Below, one piece after another: positions 25,264-34,428 of a stretch of 46,703 nt of DNA. The first letter of the stretch is position 1; each line of letters begins with the position of its first letter. Source of the DNA: an uncultured Eubacteriales bacterium (GTDB lineage Bacteria; Bacillota_I; Bacilli_A; RF39; UBA660); contig OMST01000015.1 in assembly GCA_900313815.1 (NCBI GenBank), forward strand, positions 1-46,703, read 5' to 3'. The position numbers were made by a program, and so were the translations under genes. The notes beneath the pieces were generated by a model that was not told where the DNA came from, made no database searches, and saw nothing but the letters and a program-made list of their open reading frames with translations.

Positions 25264-26790
25264 TTAATCTAGTTGAGCGCCTAATAAAACATTGGAGTCT
25301 GCGCTTTTAGTATTCATAATACTAGTAAGGTAAGTTACATTACTAGAATAATTAACAGTTATTTGACTTCCTTGTTGTGTAGCGCTACCAGTAAATGCAT
25401 CCTTATATGCAGACGAACCATAAGGATTATTATATAAATTAATTATTGCTTTCGCTGATGCTACATTATTAAATATTTGAGGAATATTCTGAGCATATAC
25501 ATTTAATATACCGATACTATCCCACACTTCTGCATTCGCACCAGCATTCAAGAACATATTAGTCATATTCGTTACGTTTGAGGTGTCCCAATTAGACAAG
25601 TCTCCAATTCCCCAATGATGAGCATTACTACCAGCATTTTGCATAAATTGTCCCATATTTGTTACATTCGACACATCCCATCTAGATAAATCTAGCACAA
25701 AACTTTCAGCTTTATTTGCTGTGCCGTGAAACATTAAGGTCATATTCGTTACGTTTGAGGTATTCCAATTGGACAATCCTAATAATTCTAGTGTATTAGA
25801 TTTGCTGGCAGTATGTGCGAAAGCACTATACATATTACTGATATTAGCGGTATTCCAACCGGAAACATTGATTTTACAAGATGATGATTCCTGACAAGCA
25901 TACTCAAACATGGACCTGATTGAAGTTACTTTTGACATATCAAATCCAGATAAATCTAATTCAAAATTATTAACTTTTTTACCAGTATACTGAAACATTC
26001 CTTCCATTGTTTCTACATTACTTGTATTTATTATTTCCCAGTCAACATCCGACAATTTGTAGCAAAATGAAAACATATAATTCATATTTTTAATGTGGGA
26101 AGTATCAAATGTACTTAAATTAATCTTTTTCAAAGCTTGATAATTATTAAACATATTCTCGGCGGAAACTATTGGCTTATTATTTATTGTAGTACATATT
26201 TCATCATTTTCCTCTTGTATAACGCGATTTGTTGTTGTTAATTTAACACCCCATCCATCATCACTTTCAATATATTTATAAGTATAATCTCCATTAACGT
26301 ATTCAGCGTCTTGCACTAATTCACCATCATAAGTGCAGGATTTGATTTTTATTGGAATAAAAACTCCACTGCCATCGATTACTAAAATTTCATAATCTTG
26401 TAATTCACTAGTTGATTTTATTTCTTTGGTATCAACAACATCTATTCCTGCATTATTTGTTACATTATACTGAAAATCTCCATTACTTACTTGTAACTTT
26501 GTTATCTTTCCTTCATTATTCATTTTTACATAATATTGTAAATGTGAATTACCTGTTAAATCTAATGTGTTTGTTGATCCAGATGCATTAGACCACGTTG
26601 TATCTTGTCCTCCACTCAAAAGATATTGTTGTCTTGCTGTTCTTATTACTGTATTTACTTCATTTGTAAATGAATCTTTTCTTGCATTATTAAACATTCT
26701 TAGTACTGCTGGTAAAGCCATTATTACTAAGATTGCTAATATTGCTATTACAGCTAATAATTCTACTAAAGTGAATCCCTTTTTCTTCAT
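25264..26790 (-). CDS. Prepilin-like surface protein 2 with BspA-type repeats
   Basis: A 508-residue protein whose first 120 residues are almost the same as the other two prepilin-like proteins (KKKG^FTLVELLAVIAILA, Glu5 kept, then the SGGQDTTWSNASGST and LTGNS core). The passenger is different: from about residue 205 it has about eight BspA/DUF285-type units of the form L-S-x-W-D-T-S-N-V-T-N-M-x2-M-F, a surface fold known from lipoproteins and adhesins. The C-terminal PTSSMPN end of the other two is missing. AGGTGATAATAG precedes the ATG, and TATAAT sits close behind. Confidence 0.88.
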   Translation of the reverse strand: MKKKGFTLVELLAVIAILAILVIMALPAVLRMFNNARKDSFTNEVNTVIRTARQQYLLSGGQDTTWSNASGSTNTLDLTGNSHLQYYVKMNNEGKITKLQVSNGDFQYNVTNNAGIDVVDTKEIKSTSELQDYEILVIDGSGVFIPIKIKSCTYDGELVQDAEYVNGDYTYKYIESDDGWGVKLTTTNRVIQEENDEICTTINNKPIVSAENMFNNYQALKKINLSTFDTSHIKNMNYMFSFCYKLSDVDWEIINTSNVETMEGMFQYTGKKVNNFELDLSGFDMSKVTSIRSMFEYACQESSSCKINVSGWNTANISNMYSAFAHTASKSNTLELLGLSNWNTSNVTNMTLMFHGTANKAESFVLDLSRWDVSNVTNMGQFMQNAGSNAHHWGIGDLSNWDTSNVTNMTNMFLNAGANAEVWDSIGILNVYAQNIPQIFNNVASAKAIINLYNNPYGSSAYKDAFTGSATQQGSQITVNYSSNVTYLTSIMNTKSADSNVLLGAQLD

Positions 26791-26816
26791 CTATTATCAC
26801 CTACTTTATTATATTA

Positions 26817-27536
26817 TTACTTACTTATATATTTCAATAGTATTAATAAAACTATAACAATTAATATTAACCATATAATCCACTTATGAATAAGTATTGA
26901 ATCCCTAATTACATTGAAATGAGATCCTTTATTATTATCTTCATATATTGTTTTAATACTAACAGTATGAATCTTAATTTTATTTTTAGCAAGATTAGTT
27001 AAGAAATTCATTTCATATTCATATCTATTACCTTCTGTTTTTAATGCTAAATCTTTATATTTAATATTAATTCCTCTAAGACCAGTCTGAGTATCTTTAA
27101 GATTAATACCTGTTTCCATTTTAAAAGCCATTGATGATATTTTGTTACCAAATTTACTTCTTAATGGAACATTTTTTAATTTAAAGTTTCTTGTTCCAAG
27201 AACAACATCATATTTCAATAATGCTTCTTTAATTTTTAAAACATCTTCTACACTATGTTGACCATCACTATCTACTGTAATAAATGCATCAGTATTTTTA
27301 AGTTCTTTTAGAGCAGTCTTTATAGCAGCTCCTTTACCTTTGTTAACATCATGCTTTAATAGTTTTACTTGTTTGGGTAAAACATTGTATATTGCATCAT
27401 ATTCAGGAACACTACCATCATTAACCACTATGATATCTTTAAAACCAGATTCTAATAGATTATTAACTAATTCTAATAATTTATTATTTGGATTTAAACT
27501 TGGAATTATAATTGTACATCTAATATTATCTTTCAT
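26817..27536 (-). CDS. Family 2 glycosyltransferase, membrane-anchored
   Basis: A 239-residue dolichol-phosphate-mannose-synthase-like GT-A enzyme. It shows TIIPSLNPNN, VVNDGS, the KGAAIKTAL segment, the metal-binding VDSDGQH motif (DxD) and LRGINI, plus one C-terminal membrane helix (about 218-236). It probably transfers a sugar to a lipid carrier for a wall or surface glycan; the substrate is unknown. No ribosome site precedes the ATG, and an extended -10 (TGTTATAAT) lies six bases upstream, so the message may be leaderless. Confidence 0.88.
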   Translation of the reverse strand: MKDNIRCTIIIPSLNPNNKLLELVNNLLESGFKDIIVVNDGSVPEYDAIYNVLPKQVKLLKHDVNKGKGAAIKTALKELKNTDAFITVDSDGQHSVEDVLKIKEALLKYDVVLGTRNFKLKNVPLRSKFGNKISSMAFKMETGINLKDTQTGLRGINIKYKDLALKTEGNRYEYEMNFLTNLAKNKIKIHTVSIKTIYEDNNKGSHFNVIRDSILIHKWIIWLILIVIVLLILLKYISK

Positions 27537-27586
27537 AATTAAATTATAACATATATTACTATTTAATAAATTATTTTTTCAATATA

Positions 27587-27619
27587 AAATCACTTATAAA
27601 AATCATTTATAAGTGATTT
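27587..27619 (-). terminator. Palindrome between the toxin-like unit and the glycosyltransferase
   Basis: 14-base stem AAATCACTTATAAA / TTTATAAGTGATTT with loop AATCA. On the minus strand it would stop read-through from the antisense RNA into the glycosyltransferase. Its end overlaps the -35 box of the plus-strand promoter by two bases. Confidence 0.7.
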
Positions 27620-27645
27620 GACACATTTTTGAAAATAAATATAAT
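27618..27645 (+). promoter_or_regulatory. Promoter of toxin-like mRNA 1
   Basis: TTGACA (27618-27623), 16 bases, TATAAT (27640-27645): both hexamers match consensus. Transcription would start near 27652, at the 5' hairpin AACAA-CTGA-TTGTT. Confidence 0.88.
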
Positions 27646-27703
27646 TGATTTTGAACAACTGATTGTTAGGTGTTATCACTTTTCTTTAAAGGAGGTGATA
27701 TAT

Positions 27704-27787
27704 ATGAATAAAAAAGAATCTTTGATATTATCACTGATCCTTATTATCATATTACAAATTATTCTACTTTTTGTAGTTTTAATATAA
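27704..27787 (+). CDS. 27-residue hydrophobic peptide, type I toxin-like (copy 1)
   Basis: MNKKESLILSLILIIILQII followed by LLFVVLI: a short basic head and one membrane helix, with a strong GGAGGTG site. The leader can fold ATCAC onto GTGAT and CTTT onto AAAG, hiding that site. GTTAGGTGTT (27665-27674) in the leader is complementary to AACACCTAAC (27791-27800) just after the stop. An antisense promoter faces it from the right. This layout is that of type I toxin genes (Fst, TxpA and holin-like toxin types); I cannot place it in one family. The paralogue at 28101 has the same length, start site and ending. Confidence 0.8.
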   Translation: MNKKESLILSLILIIILQIILLFVVLI

Positions 27788-27858
27788 AGAAACACCTAAC
27801 TAAGAATAGTTAGGTTTACCCATATGGTAACACCTGACATCTGAAAGTCAGTTGTTCC
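27788..27858 (-). ncRNA. Putative antisense antitoxin RNA 1
   Basis: Minus-strand promoter TTTACA (27889-27894), 17 bases, TATTAT (27866-27871) would start RNA near 27858. The RNA begins with a hairpin built on CTGAC / GTCAG and GGAACA / TGTTACC and ends at the shared terminator, overlapping the 3' end of the peptide mRNA. Its ACCTAAC arm could also pair with GTTAGGT in the peptide leader. Predicted from sequence only. Confidence 0.65.
27794..27815. terminator. Two-way terminator of toxin-like unit 1
   Basis: ACCTAACT-AAGAAT-AGTTAGGT, flanked by T-rich sequence on both strands. It serves both converging transcripts, as in par/Fst-type loci. Confidence 0.82.
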
Positions 27859-28015
27859 TATAAAAATAATAACATATTTTAAAAATTTTGTAAATTATTT
27901 GATATTTATAATTTAAGCTATTAATTTTTTAAATAATTTAAATTTAATAATATGTATCTTTAATATTCTATTATTTTATTCATATTTTACTATCAATATT
28001 TAACCTTTTATTGAT

Positions 28016-28043
28016 TTGACATAATTTTTAGAATATATATAAT
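28016..28043 (+). promoter_or_regulatory. Promoter of toxin-like mRNA 2
   Basis: TTGACA (28016-28021), 16 bases, TATAAT (28038-28043), identical in boxes and spacing to the promoter of copy 1. Confidence 0.88.
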
Positions 28044-28100
28044 TACTTTTGAACAACTGATTGTTAGGCGTTACTTCCTATTTAAAGGAGGTGGTAATAG

Positions 28101-28184
28101 ATGACAAAAAAAGATTACTTGATATCATCATTAGTCTTTATAATTATATCACTTATTACTCTACTATTTATAGCTTTAATATAA
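28101..28184 (+). CDS. 27-residue hydrophobic peptide, type I toxin-like (copy 2)
   Basis: MTKKDYLISSLVFIIISLIT followed by LLFIALI: the same design as copy 1 with about half the residues changed. GGAGGTGG precedes the ATG and can be masked by the leader (CTTCC on GGAGG, TTA on TAA). The leader element reads GTTAGGCGTT (28063-28072) and the 3' element AACGCCTAAC (28188-28197); relative to copy 1 both arms changed so that pairing is kept. An antisense promoter lies downstream. Function is predicted from layout. Confidence 0.8.
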   Translation: MTKKDYLISSLVFIIISLITLLFIALI

Positions 28185-28254
28185 AAAAACGCCTAACTAT
28201 AAGTTAGGCAAAAACCAAAAAGGTAACGTCTGACATTATATATCAGTTGTTCCT
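28185..28254 (-). ncRNA. Putative antisense antitoxin RNA 2
   Basis: Minus-strand promoter TTTACT (28285-28290), 17 bases, TATTAT (28262-28267). The RNA would start near 28254 with a GGAACAACTGA hairpin (CTGA / TCAG) and end at the shared terminator, overlapping the peptide mRNA 3' end. Same plan as RNA 1. Confidence 0.62.
28191..28209. terminator. Two-way terminator of toxin-like unit 2
   Basis: GCCTAACT-ATA-AGTTAGGC with A/T runs on both sides. Compared with copy 1, the outer pair changed from A-T to G-C, keeping the stem. Confidence 0.82.
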
Positions 28255-28291
28255 TAAATATATAATATCATAATAAGATGTATAAGTAAAG

Positions 28292-28317
28292 AAGATGCTA
28301 AATTAATTCAGCATCTT
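28292..28317 (-). terminator. Terminator of the DUF1846 gene
   Basis: AAGATGCT / AGCATCTT with a ten-base loop that overlaps the stop codon; a weak CTTCTTT tail follows on the minus strand and coincides with the antitoxin-2 -35 region. Confidence 0.65.
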
Positions 28318-29770
28318 CATCTCTTAAATATTCTGGTTCACATGTAACATTTATTTTTAAATTTTTTAATGTTTTTTTATCTCCATTATCTACAATATAA
28401 GTTGCATGTGCTTCTGCATCTTTTAATTTACTTAAATTAGATAATGCTTTTTCTATCATTGGATTAGTAACAGAACAAATACTAAGAGCAGTCAATACTT
28501 CCGGAAGTGTTAGTCTATTTCCACTATCTAATTCTCCTTTTAGTTTAAGCATTGGATCTAATACTTTAGGAGATAATAAATTTATATCATCTGGTATTTT
28601 ACTTAAATATTTAATTGCATTTAATATAACACTACAAGCAGGAGTTAATAAATCAGTTTGTTTACCAGTTAGTATTTTCTTACCAATCTTTAATGAAATA
28701 ACTGGAGCGTTAACTTTATCTCTCTTGTCAAGCGCTGGTTTAATTACATCTAAATAGTTTTCATCAACACCTACTTCATTCATTAAAAGTTTTACTTTTT
28801 CACATGTATCAGCATCACTAAGGCCTAATTTGTAATTATTTGTTTCTTGATAATATCTTCTAACAATCTCTTTTTTAGCAGCTTCTTCTACTACGTCGTT
28901 ATCAATAATACAAGAGCCTATTACATTAACACCCATATCAGTGGGTGATTTATATACTTCTTTACCTGTTGCTTTTAATAATATGCTTTTTAATATTGGA
29001 AATGTTTCTATATCTCTATTGTAATTTACAGCAGTTACTCCATATGCTTCTAAATGGAAAGGATCTATCATATTAACATCTTTTAAATCTGCAGTTGCTG
29101 CTTCATACGCAAGATTAACTGGATGTTTTAATGGCAAATCCCAAACAGGAAACGTTTCAAATTTAGCATATCCTGCATTAACTCCTCTTAAATGTTCATG
29201 ATAAACTTGCGATAAACTAGTTGCTAATTTACCACTTCCTGGTCCTGGTGCATTTACAAGTATTAATGGTTTAGTAGTTTCTATATATGGATTTGCTCCA
29301 TATCCTTCCTCACTTACTATTGTATCTACATCAGTAGGATATCCTTTTGTAAATGTATGTATATATGTTTTAATTCCATTTCTATTTAATTTTTTAATAA
29401 ATTTATCCACTATTGGTTGATTTTCATATAATGTTATTACAACACTATTGACTGAAAATCCCATCTTTTTAGATTTATTTATTAATTTTAATACTTCAGT
29501 GTCATATGTTATACCATATTCACCACGAGTTTTATTCTTTTCAATTGCACCTGCACTAATGCAAAAAATAATTTCTAAGTCATCTTTTAATTCTTTGAAC
29601 ATATTTATTTTTGCATCACTTTTAAATCCAGGCAATACCCTTGCTGCATGAGAATCGTCAAATAATTTTCCCCCTACTTCAAGATATAGTTTATCAAATA
29701 AACCAAACCTCTCCCTGATCTTAGCGCTTTGCATTTTTACATACTTAGCGTTATCAAAACCTTTCTTCAT
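28298..29770 (-). CDS. DUF1846 family protein
   Basis: A 490-residue cytoplasmic protein of the DUF1846 (UPF0371) family, full length. The N-terminus KKGFDNAKYVKMQSAKIRER and the segments LEVGGKLFDDSHAARVLPGF, NAPGPGSGKLATSLSQVYHE and FPVWDLPLKHPVNLAYEAAT are characteristic. The NAPGPGSGKLAT loop looks like a nucleotide-binding loop. Biochemical role not established as far as I know. AGGTGAGGAAAAT precedes the ATG, with TATAAT directly upstream. Confidence 0.92.
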   Translation of the reverse strand: MKKGFDNAKYVKMQSAKIRERFGLFDKLYLEVGGKLFDDSHAARVLPGFKSDAKINMFKELKDDLEIIFCISAGAIEKNKTRGEYGITYDTEVLKLINKSKKMGFSVNSVVITLYENQPIVDKFIKKLNRNGIKTYIHTFTKGYPTDVDTIVSEEGYGANPYIETTKPLILVNAPGPGSGKLATSLSQVYHEHLRGVNAGYAKFETFPVWDLPLKHPVNLAYEAATADLKDVNMIDPFHLEAYGVTAVNYNRDIETFPILKSILLKATGKEVYKSPTDMGVNVIGSCIIDNDVVEEAAKKEIVRRYYQETNNYKLGLSDADTCEKVKLLMNEVGVDENYLDVIKPALDKRDKVNAPVISLKIGKKILTGKQTDLLTPACSVILNAIKYLSKIPDDINLLSPKVLDPMLKLKGELDSGNRLTLPEVLTALSICSVTNPMIEKALSNLSKLKDAEAHATYIVDNGDKKTLKNLKINVTCEPEYLRDEDAELI

Positions 29771-29891
29771 ATTTTCCTCACCTATTATAAATTATATCAA
29801 TAAGGAAAATATCTAAACAAGCGAACAAAAATATTTTTTTCTTTTTTTATATAATTTTACACAATTTTATGTAAAGAAAAAAGATATATTT

Positions 29892-32444
29892 CTATATCTT
29901 AAATTCTTCAAAGAAATCACTCATTGTTAATTGTTGTTCTCTTGGCTTTTCTTCTTTTTTATCTTCTTTTACTACTTCTTCTTTAACTTCTTCAGTAGAT
30001 ACTTTTTCTACTGAATTTTTTGTTTGAGATGTAATATCTGTATATTTAGATAAAACAAATATATCTTCAACATTCTTTTTAGTATATGTTGTTCCAGTAG
30101 ATGTTTTATCAAAAATACCTATATCACTTGATTTAATATATCCTATTTCTTTATCTATAATTCCAAATATACTTTTACTTCCAACATTGAATGCTTTAAT
30201 AATTGAATAATTCTTTGATTTAGGACTCTTAATAATTGAAGTACCTTTTTTAGCTCTAGTAGTCTTATCAATATCATTTACATGCATTCTCTTAGCGGTA
30301 TTTCTATCTGTAAATATACCTAAATATTCTTTAAATTCACTTACTACAAAAGCAGATACTACCTCACTACCAGAATTTAATTTTATTAGTCTAACACCAC
30401 TAGCTTTTACACCTAGTACTGGTATTTCATTAGTACTAAATCTAAGAGCATATCCATCTTTTGATACTACAATTGTATCTTCAGAATCACATCTACTTAC
30501 ACTAACTATCTCATCATGATCTTTTAATTTCATACAAGTTACAGGTTTAGTATAACGACTTACTTCTAGCTCTTTAAGAGGTACTCTTTTTACCATACCT
30601 TGTTTAGTAAATAATGTAATTGGACTATTGTCAAACTTATTTACAGCAATAGATTTAATAATCTTTTCTCCATCACTAACTTTAATTAAATTAGATATAT
30701 GGTTCCCAATTTCTTTAAATTTAACTTCACTTATTTCTCTTACTGGTACATATAAATAATTACCTAATGATGTAAACATTAATATAGTATCTAAATTATT
30801 TACTTTATATAACCCTTCAATATAGTCTCCTTCTTTAACAGTAGGGTATTCTGTTTTATTAGCTTCAAATGCTTTAATTGAATGCTTCTTAACATATCCT
30901 GCATGAGATATACATACAATAAAGTCTTCTTTACTTACCATATCTAGTTCATCTATTTTTATTTCAGTAATTTCATCTTTGATAACTGTTTTTCTTGGTG
31001 ATGGATAATTTTTCTTAATTTCACGAAGTTCACTCTTCATTACATTCTTAAGTTCATTTTCATCACTTAATATTTTTTCACATTCTTTAATTAATTCTTG
31101 TAATGTTTTACTTCTTTCTTCTAAAGTAACTATATCTGTATTAGTTAGTTTATATAATTGTAACATTACAATTGCTTCTGCTTGTTCTTCAGTAAATTTA
31201 TATTTATCTACTAAATTATATTTAGCATCTATTTTATTTTTACTAGCTCTAATAGTTTTAATTACTTCATCCAAAATAGATATTGCTTTTATAAGACCAG
31301 AAACAATATTATATTCTTTTTTATATGCAGCTAGATTAAACTCCGTTCTTTTAGTAATTACTTCTTTAAAGTGATCAATATATGCATCTAGTATTGGAAT
31401 AATACCTAATGTTTTAGGTGTCCTATTTACTATTGCAACCATATTATAATTATATGCTACTTGTAAATCAGTATTTTTAAGTAAATAATTTAATACTAAT
31501 TCTTTATTAGCTCCACTCTTTAAATCAATTGCAATTCTTAATCCTTCTCTATCAGTTTCATCTCTAACTTCACTAATACCATCTATTTTTTTATCTATTC
31601 TAAGAGCATCTATTTTTTGTACAAGTAAAGCTTTATTAACTTCAAAAGGTATTTCAGTTATTATTATTTGTTCTTTACCTTTTTCTTTTTTAAATTCTGT
31701 TTTACTTTTTACAATTACTTTGCCACGTCCTGTAGTAAATGCATCTATTATTCCTTGTCTGCCTTCAACTATACCACCTGTTGGAAAATCTGGACCTTTT
31801 ACTATTTCTAAAATTGTATCTAATCTACAATTAGGAGAATCTATTCTTTTAATAGTTGCATCTATTATTTCACCTAAATTATGAGGTGGTATATTAGTGG
31901 CATATCCAGCAGAAATACCATTTGTTCCATTTACTAATAAATTTGGGAATTTAGCAGGTAATACAGTTGGTTCTAAGAATCTATCATCAAAGTTTGGCGC
32001 CCATTTAACTGTATCTTTATCTAAATCACACAATAATTCACTACTTATTTTAGCAAGTCTTGCTTCTGTATAACGATAAGCAGCAGCTGAATCTCCATCT
32101 ATTGAACCATTGTTTCCTTGAATATCAACAAGGATAGCATTTTGTTTCCACCATTGGCTCATACGAACCATCGCATCATATACACTTGAATCTCCATGTG
32201 GATGGAATTTACCAAGTACATCTCCTACTGTAGCGGCACATTTAATATATCCTTTATCCCATGTATTATTTGCTTTATACATAGCATATAGTATTCTTCT
32301 TTGAACAGGTTTTAATCCATCTCTTACATCAGGTATTGCTCTATCTAAAATAATTTCTTTAGCATAAGAACCAAATCTATCACCCATTATTTCTTCTAGA
32401 GCATAATCTTGTATTCTTTTTAATAAATCACTTGTATTTTTCAT
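29892..32444 (-). CDS. parC: DNA topoisomerase IV subunit A
   Basis: ParC (850 residues) is the DNA-cutting subunit that unlinks daughter chromosomes. The catalytic Tyr is in AAAYRYTEARL (Tyr125) and the quinolone-determining region reads HPHGDSSVYDAM. Beta-pinwheel repeats fill the C-terminal third, followed by a Lys/Glu linker and the tail QQLTMSDFFEEF. No GyrA box is seen, favouring ParC over GyrA. I start at the ATG at 32442-32444, eight bases after AGGGG; an upstream GTG lies within that site. parE is directly upstream. Confidence 0.94.
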   Translation of the reverse strand: MKNTSDLLKRIQDYALEEIMGDRFGSYAKEIILDRAIPDVRDGLKPVQRRILYAMYKANNTWDKGYIKCAATVGDVLGKFHPHGDSSVYDAMVRMSQWWKQNAILVDIQGNNGSIDGDSAAAYRYTEARLAKISSELLCDLDKDTVKWAPNFDDRFLEPTVLPAKFPNLLVNGTNGISAGYATNIPPHNLGEIIDATIKRIDSPNCRLDTILEIVKGPDFPTGGIVEGRQGIIDAFTTGRGKVIVKSKTEFKKEKGKEQIIITEIPFEVNKALLVQKIDALRIDKKIDGISEVRDETDREGLRIAIDLKSGANKELVLNYLLKNTDLQVAYNYNMVAIVNRTPKTLGIIPILDAYIDHFKEVITKRTEFNLAAYKKEYNIVSGLIKAISILDEVIKTIRASKNKIDAKYNLVDKYKFTEEQAEAIVMLQLYKLTNTDIVTLEERSKTLQELIKECEKILSDENELKNVMKSELREIKKNYPSPRKTVIKDEITEIKIDELDMVSKEDFIVCISHAGYVKKHSIKAFEANKTEYPTVKEGDYIEGLYKVNNLDTILMFTSLGNYLYVPVREISEVKFKEIGNHISNLIKVSDGEKIIKSIAVNKFDNSPITLFTKQGMVKRVPLKELEVSRYTKPVTCMKLKDHDEIVSVSRCDSEDTIVVSKDGYALRFSTNEIPVLGVKASGVRLIKLNSGSEVVSAFVVSEFKEYLGIFTDRNTAKRMHVNDIDKTTRAKKGTSIIKSPKSKNYSIIKAFNVGSKSIFGIIDKEIGYIKSSDIGIFDKTSTGTTYTKKNVEDIFVLSKYTDITSQTKNSVEKVSTEEVKEEVVKEDKKEEKPREQQLTMSDFFEEFKI

Positions 32445-32455
32445 GTATTTCACCC

Positions 32456-34360
32456 CTAGTTTCTATAATCGTCTTCCATGGTGAATTCTACATTCTCATT
32501 TATCCAATCTTTTCTAGGTTCAACTTTATCACCCATAAGAACACTTACTCTTCTTTCTGCTAAAGCAGCATCAGTAATATTTACTCTAATTAAGCTTCTA
32601 GAATCAGGATTCATAGTTGTTTCCCATAACTGATCAGCATTCATTTCACCAAGACCTTTATATCTTTGAATACTACATTTACCAGTATTCTGTGTTTTTA
32701 AATCATTTAATTCTTCATCTGTATAAGCATAAAATTTTTTGCCTTTTCCATAATCTAATTTATATAATGGTGGAAGCGCTATATATAGTTTTCCATTTTC
32801 AATTAATGGTCGCATATAATGATAGAAGAATGTTAATAGTAATATTTGAATATGAGCTCCATCAACATCAGCATCTGTCATAATAATTACTTTATCATAA
32901 TTAGACTCATTCACATCAAAGCTCTGACCCACGCCAGCACCTATAGTATATATTAAAGTATTTAATTCTTCATTTTTATATACCTCATCCATACTAGCCT
33001 TACTAGTATTTAATACTTTTCCTCTTAAAGGTAATATTGCCTGAAATTTTCTATCTCTACCACTTTTAGCAGAACCACCGGCACTATCTCCCTCAACAAT
33101 GAATAGTTCATTTACTTTAGGATTCTTACTACCAGCAGGAGCTAATTTACCTGATAGATTCTTCTCTATTTTAGATTTATTCTTTCCATTTCTAATATCA
33201 GCTCTAGCTTTTCTGGCAGCTTCACGAGCTAATTTACTCTTTAATGCTTTATCCATTACAGTAGTAGCTGTTTCTTTATTTTCTTCTAAATAATAACTTA
33301 ATTTTTCATATACTAAACTTTCTACAACTGTCTTGGCTTGAGGAGTTCCAAGTTTACCTTTAGTTTGACCTTCAAATTGAAGTAATGATTCAGGTATTTT
33401 TAAACTAATTATTGCGCTTAATCCTTCTCTAGCATCACTACCATCTAAAGTATCATTTCCTTTTAATAAATTATTCTTTTTAACATATTCATTAAATGCT
33501 TTTGTAAGACCTGTCTTAAATCCAACTTCATGAGTACCACCATCTATTGTTTTAACATTATTTACAAAAGACATAATATTTTCATTATAAGTATCTGTAT
33601 ACTGCATTGCGATATCAACAAGTATGCCATTCTTTTCACCACTAAAGTTTATAATTTTATGTAATGGATTTTTTCCATCATTAATATATTCTATAAATGA
33701 AACAAGACCATTTTCATAGAAGAATACACTTTTTTTATCATCTTCTTCATCTACTACTTCCATAGTAAGACCATTAATTAAGAAAGCACTTTCTTGCATT
33801 CTTTCACATATAGTTGTATAACTAAATCTTGCATTTCCAAATATTTCTGGATCAGGATAAAACTCAACTGTTGTTCCAGTTGCTCTAGAAGTTCCTATTT
33901 GTTTTAAAGGGCTGTCAACATGTCCACCATTTTTAAATGTTATTTCACTTATTTTGCCTTCTCTATATATAGTTACTTTCATCCATTTAGATAAGGCATT
34001 TACAACAGATGAACCAACTCCATGTAGACCACCAGATACCTTATATCCATCTTGTTCAAATTTACCACCCGCATGTAATACAGTATAAATAACTTCAGGA
34101 GTAGATTTACCAGATGAATGTTTTCCAATTGGTACTCCACGACCTTCATCACTTACTTTAACACTACCTTCTTTTGTTAAAGTAACAACTATTTTATTAC
34201 CATATCCATTTATTGCTTCATCTATAGAGTTATCAACAATTTCCCATATTAAATGATGTAGACCTCTTTTATCAGTAGATCCTATATACATACCAGGTCT
34301 TTTTCTAACTGCTTCTAAACCTTCTAATATTTTAATTGATTTTTCATTATATTCTGCCAT
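32456..34360 (-). CDS. parE: DNA topoisomerase IV subunit B
   Basis: ParE (634 residues) is the ATPase subunit. The GHKL domain shows EIVDNSIDEA, DEGRGVPIG and GLHGVGSSVVNALS; the TOPRIM part shows FIVEGDSAGGSAKSGRDRKFQAILPLRGK, DADVDGAHI and the C-terminal QRYKGLGEMNADQLWETTM. A GGAGATAAGATAG site precedes the ATG. It is followed by parC after 11 bases; the linkage and GyrB/ParE length class fit topoisomerase IV. Confidence 0.94.
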   Translation of the reverse strand: MAEYNEKSIKILEGLEAVRKRPGMYIGSTDKRGLHHLIWEIVDNSIDEAINGYGNKIVVTLTKEGSVKVSDEGRGVPIGKHSSGKSTPEVIYTVLHAGGKFEQDGYKVSGGLHGVGSSVVNALSKWMKVTIYREGKISEITFKNGGHVDSPLKQIGTSRATGTTVEFYPDPEIFGNARFSYTTICERMQESAFLINGLTMEVVDEEDDKKSVFFYENGLVSFIEYINDGKNPLHKIINFSGEKNGILVDIAMQYTDTYNENIMSFVNNVKTIDGGTHEVGFKTGLTKAFNEYVKKNNLLKGNDTLDGSDAREGLSAIISLKIPESLLQFEGQTKGKLGTPQAKTVVESLVYEKLSYYLEENKETATTVMDKALKSKLAREAARKARADIRNGKNKSKIEKNLSGKLAPAGSKNPKVNELFIVEGDSAGGSAKSGRDRKFQAILPLRGKVLNTSKASMDEVYKNEELNTLIYTIGAGVGQSFDVNESNYDKVIIMTDADVDGAHIQILLLTFFYHYMRPLIENGKLYIALPPLYKLDYGKGKKFYAYTDEELNDLKTQNTGKCSIQRYKGLGEMNADQLWETTMNPDSRSLIRVNITDAALAERRVSVLMGDKVEPRKDWINENVEFTMEDDYRN

Positions 34361-34399
34361 ATCTATCTTATCTCCAAATTAATTATACGAAAAAAAATA

Positions 34400-34428
34400 A
34401 AAAGTGTAAACACATACTTTACACTTTT
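34400..34428 (-). terminator. Terminator of the DUF5684-like gene
   Basis: AAAAGTGTAAA / TTTACACTTTT with a seven-base loop and a long T run on the minus strand. It overlaps the stop codon and lies ahead of the parE promoter. Confidence 0.85.

Noticed and set aside
27820-28260. Insertion sequence or MITE bounded by the inverted GGAACAACTGA elements
   Set aside because: The elements coincide with predicted RNA 5' ends next to promoters, there are no target duplications, and the base changes preserve RNA pairing.
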